Assembly: GCA_040513115.1 (NCBI GenBank)
Contig: JBEVDW010000253.1
Coordinates: 1-6,875, forward strand
Reading direction: 5' to 3'
DNA length: 6,875 nt
Origin: DATELY01 sp040513115
GTDB taxonomy: Bacteria > Pseudomonadota > Gammaproteobacteria > Steroidobacterales > Steroidobacteraceae
Shown here: positions 1-4,982 of the stretch, in pieces
How positions within the stretch are numbered: position 1 is the stretch's first letter
Layout: each line of letters starts with the position of its first letter
Notes under the pieces: model-generated
Database searches by the model: none
Told to the model about the DNA's origin: nothing
Seen by the model: the letters and a program-made list of their open reading frames with translations, nothing else
Position numbers and translations under genes: made by a program

Positions 1-1
1 G

Positions 2-814
2 TTCGCCTGGAGCGTGCTCGGTGCGATCGCCGAAGTGACACAGAAGATTGGTATCACGACGGGACTCACATGCCCGATCATTCGCTATCACCCGGCAATC
101 ATTGCCCAGGCGGCAGCCACGATCGGCACGATGAGCGATGGTCGCTTCACGCTCGCGCTCGGCGCCGGGGAACGGCTCAATGAACACGTGGTGGGCCACG
201 GCTGGCCCAGCGTCGATGATCGGCACGTGATGCTGCGTGAGGCCATCGACATCATTCGTGCGCTGTGGAGTGGGGAGCTCATCTCGCACAACGGCACCTA
301 CTACGATGTCGAGTCTGCGCGGGTATACGACCTGCCGGATAAAGAGATCCCTATCGTAGTAGGCGCGAGCGGCCAGAAATCGGGAACGCTGGCCGGAGAA
401 ATGGGCGCCGGTCTCATGGCCGTCGAGCCCAACCGCGAACTCGTGCAGGAATGGAAATCAGCCGGCGGCAAAGGCCCGCGTTACGGCGAAATGGCGCTCG
501 GCTATGCGAAGTCGAAGGAAGAGGGCCTGAAGCTGGTTCATAAGTACATGCGCTTTGGCGCACTGGGCTGGAGCGTGCTCGCCGAGCTGCCTGGAGTGGC
601 TGCGTTCGAGGAAGCCACGCAGTTCGTCAAACCCGATGACTTACGTGCGTCCGTACCTCATGGGCCGGACGTTGATGCCTATGTGCAAGCAGTCAAGAAG
701 TTCACCGATGCGGGTTTCGACCACGTCGTACTGCTCGCGGTGGGGCCAGACCAGGAAAGTTTCATTCGGTTCTATAAGGACAAGCTCGCGCCGGCCCTGC
801 GCTCGCTCGGCTAG
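2..814 (+). CDS. F420-dependent LLM-class oxidoreductase (G6PDH-like family), 5'-truncated by window edge
   Basis: Seen: an open frame from the first bases, beginning FAWSVLGAIAEVTQ and ending ALRSLG before a TAG stop, 270 residues visible. The start codon lies upstream of the window; an internal GTG at 14 is not the start. Landmarks are the TCPIIRYHPAIIAQAAATIG block (visible residues 23-42), the GRFTLALGAGERLNEHVVG block (48-66; Glu57 in GAGE) and a C-terminal GPDQESFIRFY segment. Family knowledge: these match the luciferase-like TIM-barrel oxidoreductases related to mycobacterial Fgd1, which use coenzyme F420 for hydride transfer; GAGE Glu57 lines up with the Fgd1 active-site Glu109. By recalled alignment about 52 N-terminal residues are missing, including the region of Fgd1 His40 and Trp44. 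Inference: cytosolic, F420-linked, substrate unknown. The glucose-6-phosphate phosphate-binding lysines of Fgd1 do not appear conserved, so a sugar-phosphate substrate is doubtful. FMN use is an alternative. Confidence 0.88.
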   Translation, partial: FAWSVLGAIAEVTQKIGITTGLTCPIIRYHPAIIAQAAATIGTMSDGRFTLALGAGERLNEHVVGHGWPSVDDRHVMLREAIDIIRALWSGELISHNGTYYDVESARVYDLPDKEIPIVVGASGQKSGTLAGEMGAGLMAVEPNRELVQEWKSAGGKGPRYGEMALGYAKSKEEGLKLVHKYMRFGALGWSVLAELPGVAAFEEATQFVKPDDLRASVPHGPDVDAYVQAVKKFTDAGFDHVVLLAVGPDQESFIRFYKDKLAPALRSLG

Positions 815-837
815 CAACCATCAGCGCCGATTTCATT

Positions 838-861
838 CCCTCCCCTTGCGAAGCGGGGGAG
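838..861. repeat. REP-like hairpin in convergent gap (short copy)
   Basis: This lies in the 152-base gap between the converging oxidoreductase and Spy-like genes. CTCCCC (840-845) pairs with GGGGAG (856-861) around a 10-base loop; within it CTT-GCG-AAG can pair alternatively. The 15 bases 846-860 (TTGCGAAGCGGGGGA) recur exactly at 3687-3701 in the larger inverted repeat, in the same orientation. There is no T tract on either side, so it is not a classic intrinsic terminator, though it may still cap both transcripts. The rest of the gap holds only a small stem, GGGAA-GGT-TTCCC at 914-926. Confidence 0.6.
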
Positions 862-966
862 CTAGGGGGAAGCAAAACTTCAAACGTGCGCGCACCACCC
901 ATGCAGTTGGCCAGGGAAGGTTTCCCACATGAGCAGTGCGGCACGAACCGGTGAGTGAGCTACGGC

Positions 967-1341
967 CTAGTTGTCGCGCTCACGCATGTGTCGAGGCGGG
1001 GGGCGATCGGTCAGCGCTTCGAATTTCTTGATCTGCTCGGGCGTCAGCACGCCTTGCAACTTCGTCACGGTGTCCTGCTTCATCTGCGCATGCAGCTTCT
1101 GCATTTCCTCGCGTGAGGGACGCGTGCCCGAGCTCTGATTCTGCTCGCGGGCCTCACGCATCTTCTGATGCTGCTCTTCGAGCACCTGCTGCACGGTCGT
1201 CTTCTGCGACTCGTTCAGATCCAGCAGGATGGCCATGCGATCCATGTCGGGTCCCGGCGGGCCCTTTGGGGGTGTGTCCGCCACAGCGATGCCCGCCGCG
1301 AGCCAAGCCGTGGCGAGCAGTGCAATCGGTGTCTTCTTCAT
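967..1341 (-). CDS. Spy/CpxP-family periplasmic protein (LTXXQ motif)
   Basis: A 124-residue protein starting MKKTPIALLATAWLAAG, a signal peptide with probable cleavage after AVA at residue 21. The mature part is mostly charged helix with two LTxxQ-type repeats, LNESQ (42-46) and LTPEQ (99-103), the hallmark of Spy/CpxP proteins. Family knowledge: these are small helical periplasmic proteins acting as ATP-independent chaperones (Spy) or as feedback inhibitors of the Cpx kinase (CpxP). The ends are Pro-rich (PPKGPPGP near the mature N-terminus, RPPPRHMRERDN at the C-terminus), echoing the Pro/Arg-rich sensor of the neighbouring kinase. The start was chosen for the signal peptide and an upstream GGAG about nine bases away; a longer frame to 1422 would run through the promoter and bury the signal peptide. 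It follows the kinase gene with a 94-base gap holding its own probable operator, so it may be both co-transcribed and separately induced. Confidence 0.85.
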   Translation of the reverse strand: MKKTPIALLATAWLAAGIAVADTPPKGPPGPDMDRMAILLDLNESQKTTVQQVLEEQHQKMREAREQNQSSGTRPSREEMQKLHAQMKQDTVTKLQGVLTPEQIKKFEALTDRPPPRHMRERDN

Positions 1342-1386
1342 TGAGGGTCTCCACTCGTTCTGCGCTACAGGATTCGCGCGAGTGAG

Positions 1387-1392
1387 ACTGTA
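1387..1392 (-). promoter_or_regulatory. Possible -10 element of the Spy-like gene
   Basis: On the minus strand TACAGT (1392 to 1387) matches four of six bases of TATAAT, in a TTTTACAGT context about 46 bases ahead of the start codon. The position 17 bases upstream is CCGCGC, with no -35 match, so the promoter would need an activator. The half-sites at 1415-1439 end right at that -35 position, as in class II activation by OmpR-family regulators. This is inference from spacing only. Confidence 0.35.
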
Positions 1393-1414
1393 AAACCCGG
1401 GCCCGGAGCGCGCG

Positions 1415-1439
1415 GTAAGCAATCGTTACGAACTGTTAA
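1415..1439 (-). promoter_or_regulatory. Putative OmpR/CpxR-type operator: three half-sites at 10-base period
   Basis: On the minus strand the sequence reads TTAAC-N5-GTAAC-N5-CTTAC, with cores at 1439-1435, 1429-1425 and 1419-1415, so each core recurs exactly one helical turn later. The known CpxR box is GTAAA-N5-GTAAA and OmpR-family regulators bind as tandem head-to-tail dimers, so the layout fits the class. The first core overlaps the kinase stop codon. The natural candidate ligand is the response regulator encoded at 2878-3597. Assignment to that regulator is inference. Confidence 0.5.
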
Positions 1440-2878
1440 GCAGGCGCTAATTCGCTGTTCGTTGTGGTCATGCGCCGGGGCAACGTGAGGACGGCGGCAA
1501 GTCCACCTTCTGGTCGATTCTGCAGCGTGAGCGAACCGCCGTGTGCTTGGGCGATATCACGCGCGATGCTGAGTCCCAGGCCGGTGCCGCCCGTCGAGCG
1601 ATTGCGTGAGGATTCCAGGCGGAAGAATGGTTCGAACACTTGATCGAGCGCGTCCGCTGGAATGCCAGGCCCGTCATCCAGCACGCGTATGACGAGATGA
1701 GCGCCGTCCTCCACTTCGAGCGTGGCTTGCGTGCCGTACTGAATGGCGTTGTCGAGCAAGTTGCTCAAGGAGCGTTTCAACGCGAGCGGCTTGCCGTGGA
1801 ACGGCGCTTGTGCGCGGCCTTCCACACGCACGAGCTGCCCCGTCTCGCCGTACTGTCGCTCGAGCTCGTGAAGCAGTGCATTGATGTCGATGTCGCTCGC
1901 TTGCTCTTCGTCGTTCAGGCCGCGAAAGATGCTCAGCGCGCCTTGCACCATGCGCGCCATCTCATCGACATCCTCAGCGCAGCGCTGACGCAGCGTTTCA
2001 TCTTCGATCGATTCGACGCGCAATCGCAGCCGCGTCAGCGGTGTGCGTAAGTCGTGCGACATCGCAGCCAACACGCGCGTACGACTGTCGAGATAGCGAC
2101 GCAAGCGTTCCTGCATCGCGTTGAATGCGCGCGTGGCACCTTTCAATTCGCGGGCGCCGCGTTCTTCGAGCGCCGCGACCTGTGCGCCGCGCCCGATCGC
2201 ATCGGCTGCGTGCGCAAGCTCTGCCAACGGGCGAGTGATCGTGCGCGTCATCGCATACAACACGATGCCGAGCACAACCGTGAGTACACCCAGCTCGATG
2301 AACAAGGTGCGCGGCAGCGGCGGATTGCCGCGGGGCGCCGGCATGCGAAAGACCACTTCAGCGCCATCGGGCAAGGTCACGGCAAGGTCGAACATCCGCG
2401 ACGGTGGGCCACCGCGCATCGGACCTGGTCCATCGCGTCTGGGCGGCGGATCCATGCGATACGGGCCGCGTACATCGCGAACGACGATCGCCTGACCATC
2501 AGGCGTGCGGTCTGACTTGACGGTCACGCGATATCCGTTGCCCAACTCCCGCTGCACCTGACGCGCAAATGCGCGTTCCGCGGCAGCGGAATCACCACGT
2601 GGCGGCGGCGGACGCCGCGGCGGCATACGCTCGACGAGAATCGGCTGCGCACGCAATTCTTCCACTGCATCAACGCGCTTTGCCCCTGGCAATTTCGCGA
2701 GATACGTGCTGGTTTGCACAATGCTCGCCGCTGCTGCACCAGCGCCGCTCTCCGTGAATGCAAGCTCGCGGCGCTCATGCACGACGAGCAGGATGATGAC
2801 GAGCAGCGTTGCGCCTACGACTGCGACGGTGGCGGCGAACAGTCGGCCGAACAGCGTCTGCGGCAGGGGAAAGCGCAT
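1436..2878 (-). CDS. EnvZ-type sensor histidine kinase with Pro/Arg-rich periplasmic domain
   Basis: A 480-residue membrane kinase. Order: TM1 about 13-33; periplasmic region about 34-188; TM2 about 191-211; HAMP from TRTITRPLAEL (211-221) to about 262; dimerisation/phosphoacceptor helix with MSHDLRTPLTRLR, His275; then the HATPase with N-box LSNLLDNAIQYG (Asn373 and Asn377), G1 DDGPGIP (401-407), F-box VFEPFFRLE (414-422) and G2 GGTGLGLSIA (430-439). All catalytic motifs are intact, so it should autophosphorylate His275 and pass phosphate to the regulator encoded just upstream. The periplasmic part has two low-complexity Pro/Arg segments (about 86-95 and 143-162), a point of difference from plain EnvZ. 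Its ATG shares one base with the regulator stop (TGATG), implying translational coupling, and there is no strong ribosome site of its own. The signal sensed cannot be read from sequence; envelope stress is suggested by the Spy-like neighbour. Confidence 0.93.
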   Translation of the reverse strand: MRFPLPQTLFGRLFAATVAVVGATLLVIILLVVHERRELAFTESGAGAAAASIVQTSTYLAKLPGAKRVDAVEELRAQPILVERMPPRRPPPPRGDSAAAERAFARQVQRELGNGYRVTVKSDRTPDGQAIVVRDVRGPYRMDPPPRRDGPGPMRGGPPSRMFDLAVTLPDGAEVVFRMPAPRGNPPLPRTLFIELGVLTVVLGIVLYAMTRTITRPLAELAHAADAIGRGAQVAALEERGARELKGATRAFNAMQERLRRYLDSRTRVLAAMSHDLRTPLTRLRLRVESIEDETLRQRCAEDVDEMARMVQGALSIFRGLNDEEQASDIDINALLHELERQYGETGQLVRVEGRAQAPFHGKPLALKRSLSNLLDNAIQYGTQATLEVEDGAHLVIRVLDDGPGIPADALDQVFEPFFRLESSRNRSTGGTGLGLSIARDIAQAHGGSLTLQNRPEGGLAAVLTLPRRMTTTNSELAPA

Positions 2879-3597
2879 CAGTACTGCTCGACCGGCACGC
2901 CGATCACGTAGCCTTCCCCGTAGATCGTCTTGATGATGCGCGGCGCGCGGGCATCGTCGCGCAGGCTCTGGCGCAGGCGGCTGATGCGCACATCCACGCT
3001 GCGATCGAATGGATCGTGTTCGCGCCCACGCAGCAGTTCCATCAGTTGCGATCGCGACAACACGCGGGTGGCGTGACTCAGCAGAATGGACAGCAAGCGG
3101 AACTCCGCGCCATTCAACGGCACGTTCGTGCCATCGGCATGCGTCAATGTGCGCGTCGTGAGATCAAGCTGCCACTCGGCGAAGCGATAACCCAGCGCGC
3201 TGGACAGATCCGGGTCGCGCGGCATGTGCGCCGTGCGACGGAGGATTGCCCTGATACGCCCCAGCAGTTCGCGCGGACTGAACGGCTTCGGCAAGTAGTC
3301 ATCGGCTCCCACTTCCAGGCCCAGGACTCGATCGATCTCCTCCCCGAGCGCCGTGAGCATCAGCACCGGGACTTGCGAGCGCGTCCGCAGATCGCGGCAC
3401 AACTTCAGCCCGTCTTCGCCCGGCAGCATGAGATCGAGCACGATCAGATCCACATGCGTCTGCTCGAGCGCGCGCCGCATCGCCTTGCCCTCGGCGACGG
3501 CGGTCACGCGATAACCGTTCTTCTGCAGGTACTCGCTCAGCAGCGTACGGATATCGCGATCGTCATCGACGACCAGGATATGGGGTTGCTCGGTCAT
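2878..3597 (-). CDS. OmpR-family two-component response regulator
   Basis: A 239-residue regulator starting MTEQPHILVVDDD. The receiver domain has acidic pocket Asp11-13, phosphoacceptor Asp55 (LIVLDLMLPG), Thr82 (MLTA) and Lys104 (LPKPF). The C-terminal winged helix includes LNGAEFRLLSILL, the recognition-helix region SVDVRISRLRQSL and the GEGYVIG wing. The runs GEEIDRVLGLEVGADDYLPKPFSPRELLGRIRAILRR and LLRGREHDPFDRS-type segments closely resemble OmpR itself. It is the first gene of the regulator/kinase pair and overlaps the kinase start by one base. Upstream in-frame starts exist: ATG at 3618 adds seven residues, and the frame stays open to 3753, but that longer version would translate the inverted repeat and the receiver fold begins at ILVVDDD. 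The ribosome site is weak (GAAAG). Expected role: DNA-binding activator, with the Spy-like gene a likely target. Confidence 0.93.
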   Translation of the reverse strand: MTEQPHILVVDDDRDIRTLLSEYLQKNGYRVTAVAEGKAMRRALEQTHVDLIVLDLMLPGEDGLKLCRDLRTRSQVPVLMLTALGEEIDRVLGLEVGADDYLPKPFSPRELLGRIRAILRRTAHMPRDPDLSSALGYRFAEWQLDLTTRTLTHADGTNVPLNGAEFRLLSILLSHATRVLSRSQLMELLRGREHDPFDRSVDVRISRLRQSLRDDARAPRIIKTIYGEGYVIGVPVEQY

Positions 3598-3678
3598 GCT
3601 TTCGAAATGAGAAGACATCGGATGTGCAGAGTACAAGCGGCGACATGGCGAACCCGGGACACTACACGAAGCCAGCGC

Positions 3679-3830
3679 TCCCTCCCTTGCGAAGCGGGGG
3701 ACGACCGGAGGGAGTTGCGCGCCAGGGACAGGGTGAGGGAAAGCCACCTGCACCAGCTCACTCCGCTGCGCCCAGCCTGTCCTGGCGTGCTACTTCCTCC
3801 GGTCGTTCCCTCGCTACGGAGGGGAGGGGA
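3679..3830. repeat. Large imperfect inverted repeat (BIME/MITE-like), about 150 bases
   Basis: Left arm 3680-3732 and right arm 3776-3830 are reverse complements over about 53 bases with a few mismatches and one-base gaps. Matching core blocks are GACGACCGGAGG against the complement of CCTCCGGTCGTT, and GCCAGGGACAGG against CCTGTCCTGGC. The 43-base loop (3733-3775) has an inner GTGAG/CTCAC pair. Each arm also carries its own mini-hairpin, for example CCCTC-N6-GAGGG at 3808-3823. The outer end of the left arm shares an exact 15-mer with the hairpin at 838-861. No transposase is present, so a non-autonomous mobile or REP-derived element is likely. It sits about 80 bases upstream of the regulator start and about 190 before the dioxygenase, where it could insulate or terminate. 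Confidence 0.7.
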
Positions 3831-3889
3831 CGCACTATCGACCAGCATTGCGTCCTCAACATGCTCCCGGTTCTCCGCGCACTCCGCAC

Positions 3890-3901
3890 TACAAATTTGT
3901 A
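3890..3901. promoter_or_regulatory. AT-rich 12-base palindrome, possible operator
   Basis: TACAAATTTGTA is a perfect palindrome and one of the few AT-rich spots in this GC-rich gap. It lies about 120 bases ahead of the dioxygenase start, 26 bases upstream of a TATACA-like hexamer (3927-3932), a plausible place for a dimeric regulator. I could not place a matching -35 at normal spacing. Confidence 0.3.
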
Positions 3902-3934
3902 ACCAACTGTTGCGACGCGCCGGAGCTATACAGT

Positions 3935-3961
3935 CCGACACACTGTGCTACGCCGTGTCGG
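3935..3961 (+). promoter_or_regulatory. Leader stem-loop upstream of the dioxygenase gene
   Basis: CCGACAC (3935-3941) and GTGTCGG (3955-3961) form a perfect seven-base stem with a 13-base loop, about 60 bases before the start codon. If the TATACA at 3927-3932 is the -10, this stem would be at the very 5' end of the mRNA, where such stems often stabilise transcripts; otherwise it could be an operator. A short tandem ACCGT-ACCGT-ACCGC follows at 3969-3983. Confidence 0.35.
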
Positions 3962-4009
3962 TTTGTGAACCGTACCGTACCGCCTCCATTGCGGGTGCAT
4001 TCGCGCCTT

Positions 4010-4015
4010 GAGGAG
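4010..4015 (+). promoter_or_regulatory. Strong ribosome binding site deciding the dioxygenase start
   Basis: GAGGAG ends seven bases before the ATG at 4023. It fixes that ATG as the start rather than the in-frame alternative at 4008, which would lie ahead of and across this site. Confidence 0.8.
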
Positions 4016-4022
4016 CAAAGGT

Positions 4023-4793
4023 ATGACCAAGTTACTGACGCCGTATGCGGGCTTCGTGAGTCGTCGTCGCGCACTGGGCCTCTTCGGTGCCGCGACGTTG
4101 CTGGGTTGCGGTGGAGGAGGTGGCTCCTCGGGCTCAAGCTCTACCTCGACGGGTACGACGACGACCACTACTACGGCCACCAGCACAGGCTCTACGACAG
4201 CCAGCTGCGTGCTGATACCCGAAGAGACGCAAGGCCCCTATCCGCTGTTCAACGATATCGCCAGCGCGTCGGTCTACATGCGTGAGGACATCACTGAAGG
4301 CAAAACCGGCATGCCGCTGAGCCTGCTGCTCACCATCGTCAACGTGAACAGCAACTGCGCGCGGATCACCGATGCGCTCGTCTACGTCTGGCATTGCGAC
4401 AAGGATGGCTCGTACTCCGGTTACAACCAGCAAGGCTCCAACACCGTCGGCGCGACGTTCTGCCGCGGCGTGCAGATGACGGATAGCTCGGGCCTGACGA
4501 AGTTCACGACCATCTACCCGGGCTGGTATGCAGGACGCATTACCCACATCCACTTCCGTGTCTATCTCTCGAGCTCACTGGCTGCGACGTCGCAGCTCGC
4601 CTTTCCGCAGGACATCACCACCGCTGTGTACAACAGCTCGCTCTATGCCGTACGGGGCCAGAACACCTCGATCACGAGCTTCTCCGCGGACAACGTGTTC
4701 TCGGATGGCACGCAATATCAGATGTGCACGATGACGCAGAACGCGAGCACGGGTGGCTACGATGCGGCGTTGACCGTGGGGATCGCGGTCTGA
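4023..4793 (+). CDS. Tat-exported lipoprotein intradiol ring-cleavage dioxygenase
   Basis: 256 residues. The N-terminus has a twin-arginine-like motif SRRRALG (13-19), a short hydrophobic stretch and lipobox LLGC with Cys29, then a Gly/Ser/Thr-rich linker (30-60). The catalytic domain opens with CVLIPEETQGPYP (62-74), the usual start of the extracellular intradiol dioxygenase group. It continues with ITDALVYVWHCDKDGSYSGY (Tyr131) and FTTIYPGWYAGRITHIHF (Tyr169, Arg172, His175, His177). Family knowledge: two Tyr and two His bind non-haem Fe(III), and the Arg assists; these enzymes cleave catechol-type rings between the hydroxyls with O2. All four ligands appear intact. Several extra Cys (62, 112, 125, 147, 235) could form disulfides in the periplasm. 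Inference: a membrane-anchored periplasmic or surface enzyme acting on a phenolic compound outside the cytosol; the substrate is unknown. It is monocistronic, with no other aromatic catabolism gene visible. Confidence 0.9.
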   Translation: MTKLLTPYAGFVSRRRALGLFGAATLLGCGGGGGSSGSSSTSTGTTTTTTTATSTGSTTASCVLIPEETQGPYPLFNDIASASVYMREDITEGKTGMPLSLLLTIVNVNSNCARITDALVYVWHCDKDGSYSGYNQQGSNTVGATFCRGVQMTDSSGLTKFTTIYPGWYAGRITHIHFRVYLSSSLAATSQLAFPQDITTAVYNSSLYAVRGQNTSITSFSADNVFSDGTQYQMCTMTQNASTGGYDAALTVGIAV

Positions 4794-4840
4794 GTCAACG
4801 GACAATTTCTGAGATCGCTTCGTTGTTGCTGCGCTGTGCG

Positions 4841-4866
4841 GATGCCAGCGTGGTGTCTCTGGCATC
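4841..4866 (+). terminator. Stem-loop 3' of the dioxygenase gene
   Basis: GATGCCAG (4841-4848) pairs perfectly with CTGGCATC (4859-4866), an eight-base stem with a ten-base loop, 47 bases after the stop codon. No T tract follows, so if it terminates transcription it does so with help, or it protects the 3' end. Confidence 0.4.
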
Positions 4867-4881
4867 GAGCTGGGCGACTGC

Positions 4882-4899
4882 GGGAGGGTTAGGGTGGGG
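4882..4899 (+). other. Canonical G-quadruplex motif in convergent gap
   Basis: GGGAGGGTTAGGGTGGGG has four G runs of at least three with loops of one, three and one bases, the pattern that gives stable parallel quadruplexes. It is on the coding strand of the dioxygenase transcript, 88 bases after the stop, so RNA folding is possible too. No gene covers it. Confidence 0.6.
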
Positions 4900-4933
4900 C
4901 GCTTGGGCATGTCGCTGCACTGCGCCTGTGGAA

Positions 4934-4951
4934 CCCCCGCGATCGCGGGGG
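4934..4951. terminator. 18-base perfect palindrome, possible bidirectional terminator
   Basis: CCCCCGCGATCGCGGGGG is perfectly self-complementary and centred on GCGATCGC. It sits 31 bases beyond the amidase stop and 140 beyond the dioxygenase stop, the usual place for a shared terminator between convergent genes. There is no flanking T tract on either strand, so intrinsic termination is uncertain; a protein-binding site is the alternative. Confidence 0.4.
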
Positions 4952-4982
4952 ACTGCAGCGGAGAGTCGGCGATTGCTGCGAG

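Noticed and set aside
1397..1406. CCGGGCCCGG palindrome in the Spy-like promoter
   Set aside because: It is short and expected in GC-rich DNA; it falls between the proposed operator and -10, with no independent support as a site.
1342..1422. N-terminal extension of the Spy-like protein
   Set aside because: It would place 27 residues ahead of a well-formed signal peptide and cover the probable operator/promoter.
2054..2515. Plus-strand frames opposite the kinase
   Set aside because: They are shadows of the kinase coding strand in GC-rich sequence, without motifs or ribosome sites.
3598..3753. N-terminal extension of the response regulator
   Set aside because: The added residues are translated inverted-repeat and promoter sequence; the OmpR-family receiver starts naturally at MTEQPHILVVDDD.
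2809..4011. 400-residue open frame on the plus strand
   Set aside because: It runs antisense through the start of the kinase, all of the regulator and the inverted repeat. Its translation is rich in Arg, His, Gln and Ala as expected for the reverse of GC-rich genes, and shows no family motif.
4889..4896. TTAGGGT resembling a telomere-type repeat
   Set aside because: It occurs once, as part of the G-quadruplex motif, with no tandem array; chance resemblance.
4938..4947. GCGATCGC resembling the cyanobacterial HIP1 octamer
   Set aside because: It is a single copy at the centre of a longer palindrome and nothing else suggests a cyanobacterium.
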